Part shown: one piece after another, positions 35,486-48,164 of the stretch
Layout of the letters: every line of letters begins with the position of its first letter
How positions within the stretch are numbered: position 1 is the first letter of the stretch
Assembly: GCA_002794735.1 (NCBI GenBank)
Contig: NBAZ01000004.1
Coordinates: 992,001-1,056,000 of the forward strand
DNA: 64,000 nucleotides
Origin: Pyrrhoderma lamaoense
Taxonomy: Eukaryota > Basidiomycota > Agaricomycetes > Hymenochaetales > Hymenochaetaceae
Reading direction: 5' to 3'
Program-made: the position numbers and the translations under genes
Notes under the pieces: model-generated
Database searches by the model: none
What the model saw: the letters and a program-made list of their open reading frames with translations, nothing else
What the model was told of the DNA's origin: nothing

Positions 35486-36745
35486 ATGGATGCCCAAATA
35501 GAACAAATGCTCGCAGCCCAAGGGCTTGGAAGAGGTGCAGTCTCGGAACATGTCCCAGATACGTAAGTTGGGAATACTCTTCTAATTGTTTGACGTAGTT
35601 CTAACTAATTGAATCTATGCAGTGGAGAAACTATACATATTTCCTCCCTTGCACTCCTGAAGGCATGTAATATGGTTCAGCATAATATATATGGCATATA
35701 TCTAACCAACTCGTCTGTAGATGCTCAAGCATGGACGAGCAGGTGTCCCGATGGAAGTTATGGGACTTATGCTTGGAGAATTCGTGGACGAGTATACCGT
35801 ACAGGTTATTGATGTATTTGCTATGCCTCAATCCGGGACGACCGTTTCCGTCGAGTCAGTTGACCATGTATTCCAAACGAAGATGATGGAAGCCTTAAAA
35901 CAAACTGGCCGGTGTGTGAACTGAATCATTACTGTTCTTTTTGTCATATCTTTGATACGCTTTATCTGCGTTAGACCCGAGGCCGTCGTTGGATGGTATC
36001 ATTCTCACCCTGGGTTCGGTTGTTGGTTATCAAGTGTAGACGTCAACACTCAACAGGTGAGGGCCCTGCTTTGCGATGCAAGATGAAAGAATGCTCAACT
36101 ATTATTGAATGTGGCACAGTCATTTGAGCAACTTGACCCAAGGTCCGTTGCCGTTGTGGTGGACCCAATACAATCTGTAAAGGGAAAGGTTGTTATTGAT
36201 GCGTTCCGACTAATCAACCCACGAACTGTCGTAATGGGCTTGGAACCGCGGCAGACTACTTCGAATATAGGGCATATCAACAAACCTTCTATCCAATCTC
36301 TAATTCATGGTCTTAACAGACATTATTACTCGATTGCCGTAAACTACAGGAAAACGGAGCTTGAGCAAGCAATGCTCATGAATCTACACAAACGCAACTG
36401 GACGGAAGGCCTTAAACTGCGAGACTTTAAGTCACATAAGGAAAGTAATGAGAAGGCGATCAAGGTATGTATATATGTGGCGTGTGCTTCCCAAATCTTT
36501 ACCCCTTCATCTTATCTGGCAAACTGTAATCTAATACATTCCCTTAATCGTTTATAGTCGATGCTCTCGCTATCAAAAGAATATAACAAAGCAGTACAAG
36601 AAGAATCCACGCTTACCCCGAGCAACTAAAAACGAGACATGTAGGGAAGCAGGATCCGAAGCGACACCTTGAGGAAGCCGTAGAGAAAGCCATGGGAGAT
36701 CAGGTGGTGCAAAATTTGGGGACCATGCTACTCGCCGAACTATAG
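35486..36745 (+). CDS. RPN11: 26S proteasome lid deubiquitinase Rpn11, one frame break
   Basis: Six exons 35486-35562, 35623-35662, 35721-35911, 35975-36056, 36120-36464, 36558-36745; 307 aa after adding one base. Rpn11 is the Zn metalloprotease that removes ubiquitin chains during degradation. JAMM motif seen in [16 protein letters not shown] (His about 112 and 114, Asp about 125). The start has an ideal context (CCGCCATGG). Intron 2 uses a GC donor (35663-35664). In the last exon the frame stops after ESTLTPSN, yet the conserved tail ([37 protein letters not shown]) follows one base out of frame from 36620/36621, where CCCCGAG should read CCCCGGAG. Because the gene is essential and the tail is intact, a sequence error is the likeliest cause. 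Confidence 0.96.
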
Positions 36746-37081
36746 GCGGATCGACTTTTTCATCTCGTCCATATTGTCATATGAACTAAGTATGATGTAC
36801 CTAGTATTACCTGTACATAATAGACTTTCTATAATAAGCCTGCATTTCATGGGAGTTTAGATTGATTCAGATTCTTTTCAATGGTCATCTGAGAGCGTTA
36901 GTGCGCAATAATGATGTCGGAGTAAAGTGAATTCGAAGTGAGAGTTTCCGGAAGGACAGATAAATATATTTTTCTTCTGATGGATAGAAGAGCGAGATAC
37001 TATTGTAAAGGAGCCAATCATATTAGAAGGAGCCATACATTGTCGGTAGTAGTAAGAGAGGTAAGCTGCAGAAACCCAGTT
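36746..37081. other. Intergenic between convergent RPN11 and the bS18m gene
   Basis: 336 bp, no gene seen; two 3' ends. Confidence 0.45.
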
Positions 37082-37847
37082 TCATCGGTCCTCCCGCTCT
37101 TTAACTCTCCTCAGCATCTTTTCGTCTCCAAGCTCCTGAATAACACTGTTGCCAAGAATGGGGATGATTCCCATATGCTTCGCTCGTTTAATCGCTTTTC
37201 CCAAGAGTCGTTGACTGCGCTGAGTGAGACCGGTCACAGTCCGTGGCTGGATCTTTCCTAGACGTGTCACATAACCTGAGAGGAGACTGACGTTGTCGAC
37301 TTCCCTACGAGGGTCGATGCCCAGCTGAAGGAAGACGTCCGAATGCCGTGCCTCACGTCCCGGGCCGATGGTTGGACGCCTATAGTTCACAATCCTTTGG
37401 TGATTGCTACGATTCAACTGAGCAGGGGAAAGGGGCTAAATAAATACATGGATTAGTTTAGATCTAATTGAGAATGTAAAGGAAAAGAATACTTACACCT
37501 CTATCAAATGAAACATCCATCCGTTTTCCTATAGAAGAAGAAAACGAGAAGATAAAAAAAGTACATGAGATAAATTTGGACAGGATGTAGTGAGAGAGAA
37601 CTGGAGACAGAGGGGAAAAGAGCATACCAAAATCTGTTTTCTTCTGCAGATGTACCATCTCTGTAAGTAGATTAGCAAGACTTTGTGTCTTTTGTAAGGC
37701 ACTTTGGCTGGCGGATTCTGGAGGCTGTATGGGATCCTCTCCATTGACGGGTGGTAAGGAACTGCGAGTAGAGGACGAAGCTATCCTTGAGCATACTGAA
37801 GTGTGTAAAACACGTCGTAAGGGACGTGTGACGACGGCTGAGACCAT
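37082..37847 (-). CDS. RSM18: Mitochondrial small-subunit ribosomal protein bS18m
   Basis: Three exons on the minus strand: 37847-37628, 37528-37497 (32 nt), 37435-37082; 201 aa. The N-terminus MVSAVVTRPLRRVLHTSVC is Arg/Ser-rich without acidic residues, as in mitochondrial presequences. The C-terminal 60 residues are the bS18 fold: VDNVSLLSGYVTRLGKIQPR, TVTGLTQRSQRLLGKAIKRA, KHMGIIPI. The protein is longer than bacterial S18 because of the presequence and an N-terminal extension, as in other fungal Rsm18. Intron 2's donor is GTAAGT (a GTGTAA reading breaks the frame). Divergent with RIM15. Confidence 0.9.
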
Positions 37848-38243
37848 GGAGGGGAATGATGAGTGGTTATAGTAGAGAGAGGAAAGAGTTGTACGGTAAA
37901 TTCTCACGGTAGATACTGAAGAGTATTAACAGAGCGATCCTTTCCTCCCTTTCCTGTCCTCGTCCTCACCCTGTCGTCGCTGTCGTTCTCATCCTCAACG
38001 CCGCTGCTTTGCCTGCCGCTGCCGCCATCGCTGCCCTCGTCTCTACTTCTGTCTCGCTCTGACCATCTATCTCTCACCGTTGGCAATGCTCTCTGTCTAA
38101 TTGCACATACCACTTGGAACTGTCTCCCAGAAGAGGGTCCCCTCACCTCCACCCCTCGTCTCGTCTCTTCCCCTCCTTTCTCTCCCTTCTCTTTTCTTTC
38201 TTAAACAACGTCTCGCCCAGCGCGCCCCCTTTCCCCTTTGTCC
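37848..38243. promoter_or_regulatory. Divergent promoter, bS18m gene / RIM15
   Basis: 396 bp, C/T-rich on the plus strand toward the RIM15 start, with several CGCTGCC/GCTGCC repeats near 38000. No specific site assigned. Confidence 0.4.
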
Positions 38244-41200
38244 ATGTCTGATACACAGGTATCCCGTCGTCAACCGCCTAGTCCACTTGTCTTCTCCCAG
38301 AAACAGTCTTACCGCCTATCGCAACTCAGAGCTCGAGCGGCCATGTAGGCAGTTCGGGCTCTGCCGCCTCTAACACAGTTTCTATGCCTTTTATCAAGCG
38401 TCACGTAACTCGCCGTCTTAAGTCTGCAAAGCAAGAATGCGACAAGGACCTACAACGCGTTACCAACGCTATTACTGCCTTTTTTGAGGAACGCCTGAGA
38501 GAGCCTGAGCCTGAACCAGACGTCGATCGTCAGTACCTCAGTTCCTTCCCTTATCTTTTCTCATTTTATTAGCTTCCGTCTCCTCTGTCTCTCTTCTGTT
38601 CTCTAGAAGATTATTAAAATTCATCAACTAACTCTTAAATTAATATAGATTCCGACGCTGAACATGCTCGGGATACGATGACTACTCCTTATGGTCTCAC
38701 AGACCAGCGTTTGCTCAATGCCGATGATGCAAGCTCAGATGGCGGTTATGATGCTGAGCTTGAAGGCTGCCGCCATTCTCGTCAACGTGGGTCTCTTGAC
38801 GATCCACCGCAAGCTGTTGGACTAACTCGTTGGGTTTCCCTCCCTGGCGTATTTTCAGGATCTATTTCTTCTAGCCCTGCCTCTCTCCAGCGTCAAAACA
38901 CACTCCCGAGGGACCGTTCAAATACCCAAATCAACGGGACTGCACCGGCTTTGACTACCGGAGAGTCCCCGCGTAAGTCGATCGCGAATCCTCCTGTTTC
39001 GTGGACGTCGTCAACGGGAAGCAGAGCGTCGCGGCGGCTCTCGCGTACTATTCATATCCCGATACGTGCTTCGCGCTCGGGCCAAAGCTCACGCTCAACG
39101 TCTCGCTCCCGTTCTCCGCTTCCCAATTCGTCTCATCATGGTGTCTCTGAACATGGTGTTTCGACTAGCCCAAATCGCCGATCTTCTCGCATACTTGTTG
39201 ATGATCCCGTAGATCCTATCATGACTACGCTTTATGAGATAATAGGTGTAGCTACTGATATAACTGAAATGTCTATTTCTCAGCTTACAGCACAGCCTAA
39301 ATTGTGCTCTCAGCTGGTCCAGAGAGTGCAGCAGATCGGAAAGGCCTGGGATGAACACCCTGACTGGCACGGCCGCAACTGGTATGTACAGGTATTGCTC
39401 GCCGTTGCCAGCCTCAGTCGAGTCGTTGAATGGTGGGAAGCCGAGAAACAGTTTTGGAATTTTGACGATGATGATGATGGTGATGAAGAAGTGGCGGAGC
39501 CTTTCACATTCCTACTAAAGCCTTCAGATGAAGTAGCACCGACACCTACAACTATGGGTAGCCGTGAGTCTGATGGCATCAAGCAGTTGTCTCTAACCCC
39601 AGACGAGGATTACGGACGACTAAGGCTTTCTCGAAATGTGAGTCAGTCTGGGCATCCTCGGGAGGAAGCTGCACGTAGCAAGCCTGCTTCTATCTTAAAG
39701 GATACGGAAGCTTCAAAGACACTCGTAAAGCCGTTGGATACGGCCGAATCCGCTCGGGTTCTAGCAACTGAACGTCTCCGCCTCCAAGCGGAACAAGCAC
39801 AGAGCCAGAATATAGTTATCGAACTGAGCCTTGATGGTGATCATCTCTTATGGATTAACTATGCCTGGGCGTTAGTTGTTGGGTGTGTTGTCCTGGTTTC
39901 TGTTAATTACGTCCATATTGTACTTACATATATATTATATCAGATCTGATCCAGTGGATATGGCCGGAACTAAGATCTCTCGTCTCCTGGCTCCTGAAGA
40001 TTGGAATGTTTTACGACACGCAACTGAACAACTTCTTGCAGATGATTCTCATACGATTGAAGTTCGGTTTCGACTACAGGTTGAGATTGGTTCAGAACCA
40101 AATAGGGGACTACTTTATCGTGAAATGGAAGGTAAAGGCATGCTCATGGTTGATCAGGTAGATGGCCAGCCTTCGCACACTATGTGGATTATCAAACCAG
40201 TAGGACCTCCGGCCTATGACCAATCTCACATGATCTTAAAGGAGGCCGGTGTTATCAAGTCTAAATCAAAGGCTGACGAAGCCGATGAAGAAGAAGGAGA
40301 TGAAGAAGAAGAAGCTTCTATTCAGTATTCTAGATCTTTGACTTCCGCTGTCATCCTATGTCGCATCTGTGAAAACAATATTCCAGAGTGGTTCTTTGAG
40401 AAGCACAATGAGACTTGTAACGACGTCCACAAATTTGAAGCTGATATTGGGGAATGCAATGAATCAATTACCGAATTGCGCAATACCATCCGCGAACTTC
40501 GTCTCGCTATCGATCGCTCTGGCACTACACCGGAATATCGTGGAATGCCGCTCCTGGTACCTGCTGCTTCATCTACTTCGTCAACCTTGCAAATATTCAG
40601 ACCCCCTCTTGTATCAAAGATGCAACGTATGAGCTTGAAGCGTAATCAACGTCGTCTTTTGGAACAACTTGATGATATCCTTTTGATAGCTTATGAGGTT
40701 TCTCTACCTTCACTTAAAGAGGAAGAGGCTAAGGAACCCATAGAGCGTCAACGTCTATTGTCCCCAACCTCTGATAGGAAGATGACTCAGGTTAGACAAT
40801 GGAGAAAACCAACGACCGAGGACCCTGCACTATCTAGACTTATTAGCGACGTGGAAAGATTAATGCGATCGAAAATGGATAATGTAGTCCGTATGCAGAA
40901 CACAATAAGATACGCGGAGAAGGTCAGACAAGAGTGGGAAGAGAAGATGGGACAGCTCACACTTCAAGAAGAGGAGGAATATAGCGATGAAGAAGATAGA
41001 GACCCAAGTGAGACTTCTGGTGACGAGGAAGAGGATGATCAAGACAGCAACAAAGCAGAGTATGCATTCGGAAAAGATGTAACCTCGTCTGAACCTACCC
41101 CAGTTGTGCTCTCCGCCAACCCCACTCCCGTAGCTTCTTCCCAAGCCTCTTCATCTTCTCATTCATCTCGTAACAACAGTGTACGCTCCCTGCTCCTTCT

Positions 41201-44190
41201 GCACCGACCGTGTATCCGGTTCCAAGTGGTTCACTATACACTCGATCTTCAACACCTTCGTCCATAACTTCACCCTTAGCTCTTGCAGCTCCGATTGTTG
41301 CTTCTGCAGACGATTATATACCACCTTTAGATGACAAACCTGAAAAACCTGAAAAACCTGTTATGCGCAAAAAGTCACAAACGTTGGATGCGAAGGTAGT
41401 GCTTACTCCTCCGATCTCCCCTTATATTGCGCCTCGAGACAGCACGGGTAGCGGAGAGCGACGTTCACGGCGACTCTCCACTGTAAATACAAATACAGTC
41501 TCGAGTCCAGGTGGCTCTGCTACTGGCCCACTTTCTCCTAGAATACCCTCCGTTGTACCCTCATCTAAAAGCACCCCAACTAGCATAAAAGATTTTGAAA
41601 TAATAAAGCCTATATCTAAAGGCGCCTTCGGCTCTGTCTTCTTGGCCAAGAAGCGGACTACTGGCGATTATTATGCGATCAAAGTCCTCAAAAAGGCTGA
41701 TATGATCGCAAAAAATCAAATCACTAATGTCAAGGCGGAGCGCATGATTCTGATGAATCAAGCGGAATCTCCTTATGTTGCCAAACTCTATTTTACTTTT
41801 CAGAGCAAGGAAAACCTGTATCTCGTAATGGAATATCTGAACGGGGGTGATTGTGCAGCCCTAATCAAGTCACTTGGTTGTCTCCCTGAAGAATGGACTA
41901 GGCAGTATATTGCTGAAGTTGTCCTTGGTTTAGAATATCTTCACGAACGTGGTATAGTACACAGGTAAGATTCCATTTGTTGGGTTATTTTTTGTCTTTC
42001 TAACATCACATGCAGAGACCTAAAGCCGGATAATTTGCTTATCGATCAGCATGGGCATCTCAAGATGACAGATTTCGGTTTAAGTAGAATTGGTTTACTT
42101 GGCCGTCAGACCCGTGATCTGAATGAACGACAACGTCCTCGTACGAGATATAGTCCAAATTCTCGCCCTCCATCTATGGATGCGGCATATCTATCCTCCC
42201 TCTTCTGCTATCAGCAGATCTTCTGGGAAATTCATACTTCTCCCAGCGAACAACACCTGGAATTGCACCTCCTCTAGCACCATCTCCTCATCTATCTACA
42301 GGTACACCTACGGATGATGTTAGTGAATCGAGCGGATCTGACTTTTCTGGGCTTTTCCTTCGCCGTAATGGCAAGTTAAATGATAGCCCGCTTCAGTCGT
42401 TTGCCTCTGAGCTTACGAATGATCTCCGTTCATATGCTCAGACTCCACCTACTATTGGAACTCCCCCGGAGAACAAAAGTTCGTTGGTACTCCCGATTAC
42501 CTAGCCCCAGAAAGTATACTCGGTATCAGTGGTGATGATGCAGCTGTTGATTGGGTATGGTTTTATGTTCATATTCAACACAGGACTTTTTAATGATTGT
42601 TGTATCTATAGTGGGCTCTCGGTGTTATTACTTATGAATTTTTGTACGGTCTTCCACCTTTTCATGCCGAAACTCCAGAGAAGGTTTTCGAAAACATTTT
42701 ATCTGGACATATTGATTGGCATGAGGAATTTATTGATTTTTCACCCGAGGCTTGGGACTTCATGAAGCGGTTACTAACTGTTGATGCTACCCAACGTCTT
42801 GGTGCCCATGGTGCTGCTGAGGTCAAAGCACACCCGTTCTTCGCTGGTATTGAATGGGACAAAGTATCTTCGGTCGAGGCTGCTTTCATTCCTCAGGTCA
42901 CAGATCCAGAGTCTACTGACTACTTCGACCTTCGAGGAGCAACTACTCAATTGTTCCATGATGACGAATCTATCCCTATTGGACAATCAGCAACAACGCC
43001 AGGTATAACTACTTTTGCGGGAGCTTCGTCGACACCCCCTGTTCCAATTACTGGTCACGATCATCATCGTAACGGTTCTCCAACAACTGATGATTTCGGA
43101 TCCTTTAGTTTTAAAAATTTACCTGTTTTGAAGCAAGCTAATGACGATGTGATCAGGAAGATGAAAACAGACCAAATGACACCTATGGTACATGCGCTCA
43201 GTGAGCCAGCGCAGATTCACCGCCCTCATAGACGCAGCGTATCGCAACGTATCAAGAAGCCACCGAGTGTAGTAACTCAAGTCGAAGGTGGAAAGCCATC
43301 GAACACAAATCCTCCTTCTCCCGCAACATCAATTTCATCTGTCGCTTCGTCCCCATCTCGTGCTAGTATGGCCCCTTCTACTCCGGGAAGTGCAGTTGGC
43401 TCCCATAATCACTCACGCAAACCATCTGAATTTGGACAAGTTGAGCGGTTCAAACAGAGTCACATGGACAGTGATGTGAACCGCCGGAATTCTATGCCTA
43501 GCCGTCTACGTACTGCTTCCGTCTCTACGAGCGGTGAGGGTTCACTGTCTGATCATTGGCCCGCCTCTGTATCTCATTTGGCAAGCCATTGTGATTCAAC
43601 GCCGCCTTCATCGACCTCTGGCTCTTTAGATTTGAGAAGAACTACAGATCCAAGTGATAGATCTTTGACATGCCTTCTGGCTGAAGACAATCCGATCACG
43701 GCAAAGATCATCGAGACGTTACTCATTCGTCTTGGTTGCCGTGTTGTAGTTGTATCTGATGGATCAGAGGCGATAAGTGTTGCCCATGGAGATATCAGTA
43801 AGTACGATATAACATTCTACAGGATCTTTATAACCTTCCCCCTTTCCTGCTAGAATTTGATTGTATCTTAATGGATTTACATATGCCTGTTGGTAAGCAA
43901 AATACATGTTCCTGTACTCGTAATTGTTACTAATCAACCTTTTAATTCTAGTGGACGGAGAAAGTGCGGCCCGCCTTATCAAGAGCACCACCAACAAGAA
44001 TAGTAGTGTACCTATTATCTCTGTGAGTGCTTATAGTGGATCAGAAAGCTTTACTAGTGCACTCTTTGCTGCATCCTTATCAAAACCAGTGCAGAAAGCA
44101 GATCTACTATCTGTAATGCGTCAATTAGGGTTTAAGACAGCAACTCACCAAGATGGCGGTGCCCCTTCCACCCGTGTTACTACACGATAG
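38244..44190 (+). CDS. RIM15: Rim15-type kinase (PAS-like, zinc finger, AGC/NDR kinase, receiver domain), four frame breaks
   Basis: Exons 38244-38528, 38649-39882, 39944-41964, 42016-42554, 42612-43797, 43854-43892, 43952-44190; 1848 aa if one base is added at each of four places (38296-38298, 41188-41190, 42198-42200, 42463-42469). Rim15 (S. pombe Cek1, Ppk31) drives entry into quiescence and is inhibited by TORC1/Sch9 and PKA in yeast. Order seen: PAS-like [20 protein letters not shown] about residue 510, zinc-finger [20 protein letters not shown] about 640, kinase from about 1050 ([40 protein letters not shown]), a long insert between DFG and the conserved [26 protein letters not shown], then a Ser-rich linker and a response-regulator receiver ([18 protein letters not shown], Asp in [10 protein letters not shown], Lys in LSKPV). 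Without the four bases the kinase would end before subdomain VIII. Confidence 0.94.
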
Positions 44191-44982
44191 TGACTACTAC
44201 CAGTTTTTTCTTTCTTGGTTCAACTCATATTCCACTCATTTTACCTTTTTCTCTGTTGCCTTACTCTACTCTTTTCTTTCTCGTTCACATGCCCGGTTTT
44301 GAAGAATCATATTATTCACCAATTCTTTCTTAACGTAAATGATATATGCACGTTTTCTCTCTTCTTCTTCAGGTTTATTAATCTCCATGCAATTCATCAT
44401 TATTCCTGTGTCCAGCAAGCATTTTTCATCACCCGCACTCGTTTCGTTTTTTTAGTAATCCACCTCTTTCGGTTTTAAAAAGCAACTGATTCATGACTAA
44501 ATTTGGCCCCCTTCCCTTATTTGTTTCCTTACCACCAAAGTTCTATAGTAACCTTTTTTGTTTCCCCTTCTTCAAACTTTGTCCATATTCAACTCTCACC
44601 GCATTCCACAACATCAATTGACGACCACGTTCGCGAACACGCCCGCTTAGCATTTCTGTGACCTTATGTGCATTCTGTACGATAGATATAATGCCACGGT
44701 TCTTGTTAATATAGCTTGATCCTTGGATCCTTACCGTAATGGTTAAAAACATTGAAATATAAAAGAGAGCGAATCATAAAAATACTTTGTCGAAGACGAA
44801 GAATGGTGAGATACTTTCTTAAGTGGATTACCATAATGGGCTATATTTCAAATTTTAATTGTAATTAACGGGTAAGGAACGATCGCGGAGAGCGCCCAAC
44901 GCCGTCTTGTCATATCGCGCCTTTACCCATGTTACTCTTCTACATGCCACTAGCGCGAGGCTGCTTCCCCCCCTAGTCAGTC
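44191..44982. other. Intergenic, RIM15 3' end and UIM-protein promoter
   Basis: 792 bp, T/C-rich in the first 350 bp; no gene seen. Confidence 0.45.
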
Positions 44983-47794
44983 ATGAATCCATACCACCAC
45001 AGTGAGTTGCATTGTTTTATTCAGTGCCGATGCAGCGACAGGGCTAGTCAAGCTGTATGCTCACATCTGCTTTGGGGAAGCAGCTTGACAGTATAGAGCT
45101 GCATAGACATTTCACCAACGACGTTATCGACTAATAGATGTTTCCTTTGAATCTTATAGCAGCACCACCATACACAGCAAGATCTTACACTGAGGTCCCA
45201 CCAAACGCATTCTATGGAATACATGTTAATACCTCTCTTCCAAGTACAAATGTTGGTCCTGGTCCTGGTATCAATGGCAGTGGCCCCAGCAGAATATCTG
45301 TTCACCCTCGAGCCAATAGCTCTCCTACGTCATTTTACCCGTCTCATCTAGCACAGATCTCTCAAATATCTCCCCAGCGCCCCCGAACCGTCCCTCTCTT
45401 GGTGGTGTACCTCCTGTACCTCACAGCTTAATGCCTGGAGGAGGCGCTCGTATCCAGCGTGTGACCGGAAGTACTTCTCTTGAGAGTTCCCTTCTCTTTC
45501 AATCACCCAACCCTTTGATTTCACCATCCATATCACCTATAGCCCCGGTTATGCGGCATCCTTATTCTCAACTGGCATCAACCTCAACAAATAACAAACC
45601 TGCACTTCCTCCGAAACCTCAGTTGCAAGCATTCTCTTCTGGTGTAGTGTCCTTTATTGAGAGAGTTACACCTCCTAAGCTTCCGCCCAAGGATTTCACA
45701 ATATACTCTGTCCCTCAAAGCGCTGCCTTGGTAGCGGAGGATCCCGTATCTCCGGACAAGGATGAATTAGTTGCTCGTGTCCTTGAACTCTCGTTAAGAG
45801 ACTCCGGACCCGTGGAACATGAAGAAAAAGAGGACGAAATTCTTGCACGTGTTCTAGCTGAGTCTATGGCTTCACTTCGGGAGGTTAATAAACAAGAATT
45901 GTCCTTCACTGGGAAGCGCTCTTCTTCCCCGGACGGCTTTGAATCTGGCACCTCTAAAGAACCCCTATCAGCATCGTCTTCATCTGCATCAATCTTGTCG
46001 TCTTTCTCGGGTGCGCGATCTGACAATACTGAAACCCAAACCCCTGCAACGTCTGTGTGCTCTCATCCTGACGATAGTAATAACAGTGGTAACCGATGCG
46101 CCACCGTAACTGAACCTGTTGACATGGAGGAGCTTAATAGAAAAGAAATGGAGCGTCTTATGCGAGAGGATGAAGAACGGCTTAGACAACTAGAAGCGGA
46201 TGAGGAATTCGCACGTAGTATCGCCCGAAGCGAGGCCTCTAATGTTTCTACGACACAATTTCAAACTTGTGGGCCTGCAACTAGTATGTCACCGATGCCT
46301 CCTGTATATGATGAAGTAGTCAGGGAAGATCGGTCGACAGCCTTGCGCGCATATGTGCCTCAAAACCAGCGTACTCTTCCAGATCCATCCTCGTCTCCCA
46401 ACCGTACTGTCTTTCCTAGTACTCCTGGTGGACATTCACCTCTTGGACGAAGTTCTGCAAGCTACTCTGCTGGATCAGGACATACTCAATCATCGCCAGC
46501 AGACAAACTGGGAAGAAGTTCTTCTGCCCAAGCTTCAACTCCTGTTACTAACATGTACATGGGTTCATCCTCTAGTCGCCCATCGCCAGCAACTCATCAC
46601 ACTCCCCCAGCCACTTCCATATCTACTCAACTCCTTTCAAATACTTCTGATGGAAGCCCATCCACCCCAAAAGCGAGGCCTAAGCTCGCACTGGAAGTCA
46701 GCGGCCAACATTTAGAATCGGACTCTGGTTTTTCAAAGTCATCTGATGTTAATAATCATCTTTTAGTCTCTAATGAGTCAGACAATCAATTGTCTCCTAT
46801 CAGTCCAAGCTCAGCAGTTGATCACGAAAGAGGAAGCCTAGTAACGACAGATGGTCCGTCATCCGCTCCTTTGGTCGAAGAAGAATTGCTTCACGGTGTG
46901 TGTAAGTGAACAAATCCTACGTTTTGATAGCCAGCTTTTTAATATTTCATCTCATTCAATCGTATCATAGCCATGGGCTTCAGTTCTCCGTCCATGGCGC
47001 AGAGTCTTGAGCCTATGAAAAGCCCTATACCCAATATCATTGCCCTTCCAATTGGAAGATGTCTTCCTCTTCATATACAGGCCCCAAGTTGGAAACATCT
47101 TCTCAAATTATTGACACGTCTTAGTGAGAGCAGAATAGAGCCGACCGTTGAGGCGCTTGCAGGAACCAAATCGGACATTAAGTTGCGGACTGTGATTCAA
47201 TTCATGAGGGTAAGTTGATAAACTTACATGTCAATTTTACGTACTTACAACTTGAAAAAGGTTCATCAAACTTCAAACTCTTGGCGTACTATAATTTATC
47301 TGACCATTGACGTTCCCGTTCCCTCTACGACACCAAATTCACACAAGTATACCAATGGGGATGTCAATACATTTCCTTACTCATATACCATATCACCTAT
47401 ACCTCCACTACTAAGAGCTGGGGCTGGAGATTCTAGCTTATCTAAATGCTTTACAGTTCCTACAACCCCGAACATTCCATATCCTACCCTACCATTATCT
47501 CTCCCAGACTTTGCTATGTATCTACATGCAGTCATAGAAAATTCGCGAAGGGCCTCGAACGATTCCTCCGGTGGATTGCGAAAGCTCGCAAAGATGGTCG
47601 ATTCAATCTATCCAAACACATCAAATGTAGCAGAAGGTCTGGGTCCAGAATTTGCAGGACCAGATAGACGAAGTGTTGGTGGCTTCTTTAGGCGAGCTCT
47701 AGGTAGAGGAGACCGAAGCAATCGGAATCAAGGTGGGGGTAACTTGGACACTTTTGAATTTATCACACCATTCAGGATTGATGAATATCGGTGA
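44983..47794 (+). CDS. Unknown protein with UIM-like helices, one frame break
   Basis: Exons 44983-45001 (19 nt), 45160-46901, 46971-47209, 47261-47794; 844 aa when one base is added to CCCCC at 45380-45384. The tiny first exon encodes MNPYHH before a 160-nt intron. The central part is Ser/Pro-rich with helices resembling ubiquitin-interacting motifs: ELVARVLELSLRDSG, EILARVLAESMASLRE and a charged MEELNRKEMERLMREDEERL with DEEFARSIARSEAS. The C-terminal 270 residues look like a folded domain (GRCLPLHIQAPSWKHLLKLL, HQTSNSWRTIIYLTIDVPVP, LPLSLPDFAMYLHAVIENS). Similar uncharacterised proteins are expected in other basidiomycetes. Ubiquitin binding is inferred from motif shape only. The break lies between SQISPQRP and NRPSLGGVPPVPHSLMPGGG. 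Confidence 0.78.
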
Positions 47795-48164
47795 TAACGT
47801 GCATGTATATACTCTATCGGAATGCACTATAGTGATTTAATTATACTATGACTGTATCATTTTAATCGAAGTCTTGGAATCGGTAGAAACACAGAAATTG
47901 TAACTAATGGAAAAACTCTGGACTTACTCGATGTTTAAAGCGAACATTGGATACCAGAATATATCAATTTACATGATTCACGCAACTCAATGAGACTGTA
48001 TAAATTTCTGTTTTGAACATGGAAATTACATGTAATATGATGATGACGTAATAATAATCTAGATCAGTAAATAACATGGATTTGGAAATGTCGATCAAGC
48101 TGGTAGTCTAATTAATTAACTACCGTGCTACCTGTGCAACTTTCTCTGGCTTGTTCTATAATCT
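47795..48164. other. Intergenic, VPS52 promoter
   Basis: 370 bp, AT-rich, no gene seen. Confidence 0.45.
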
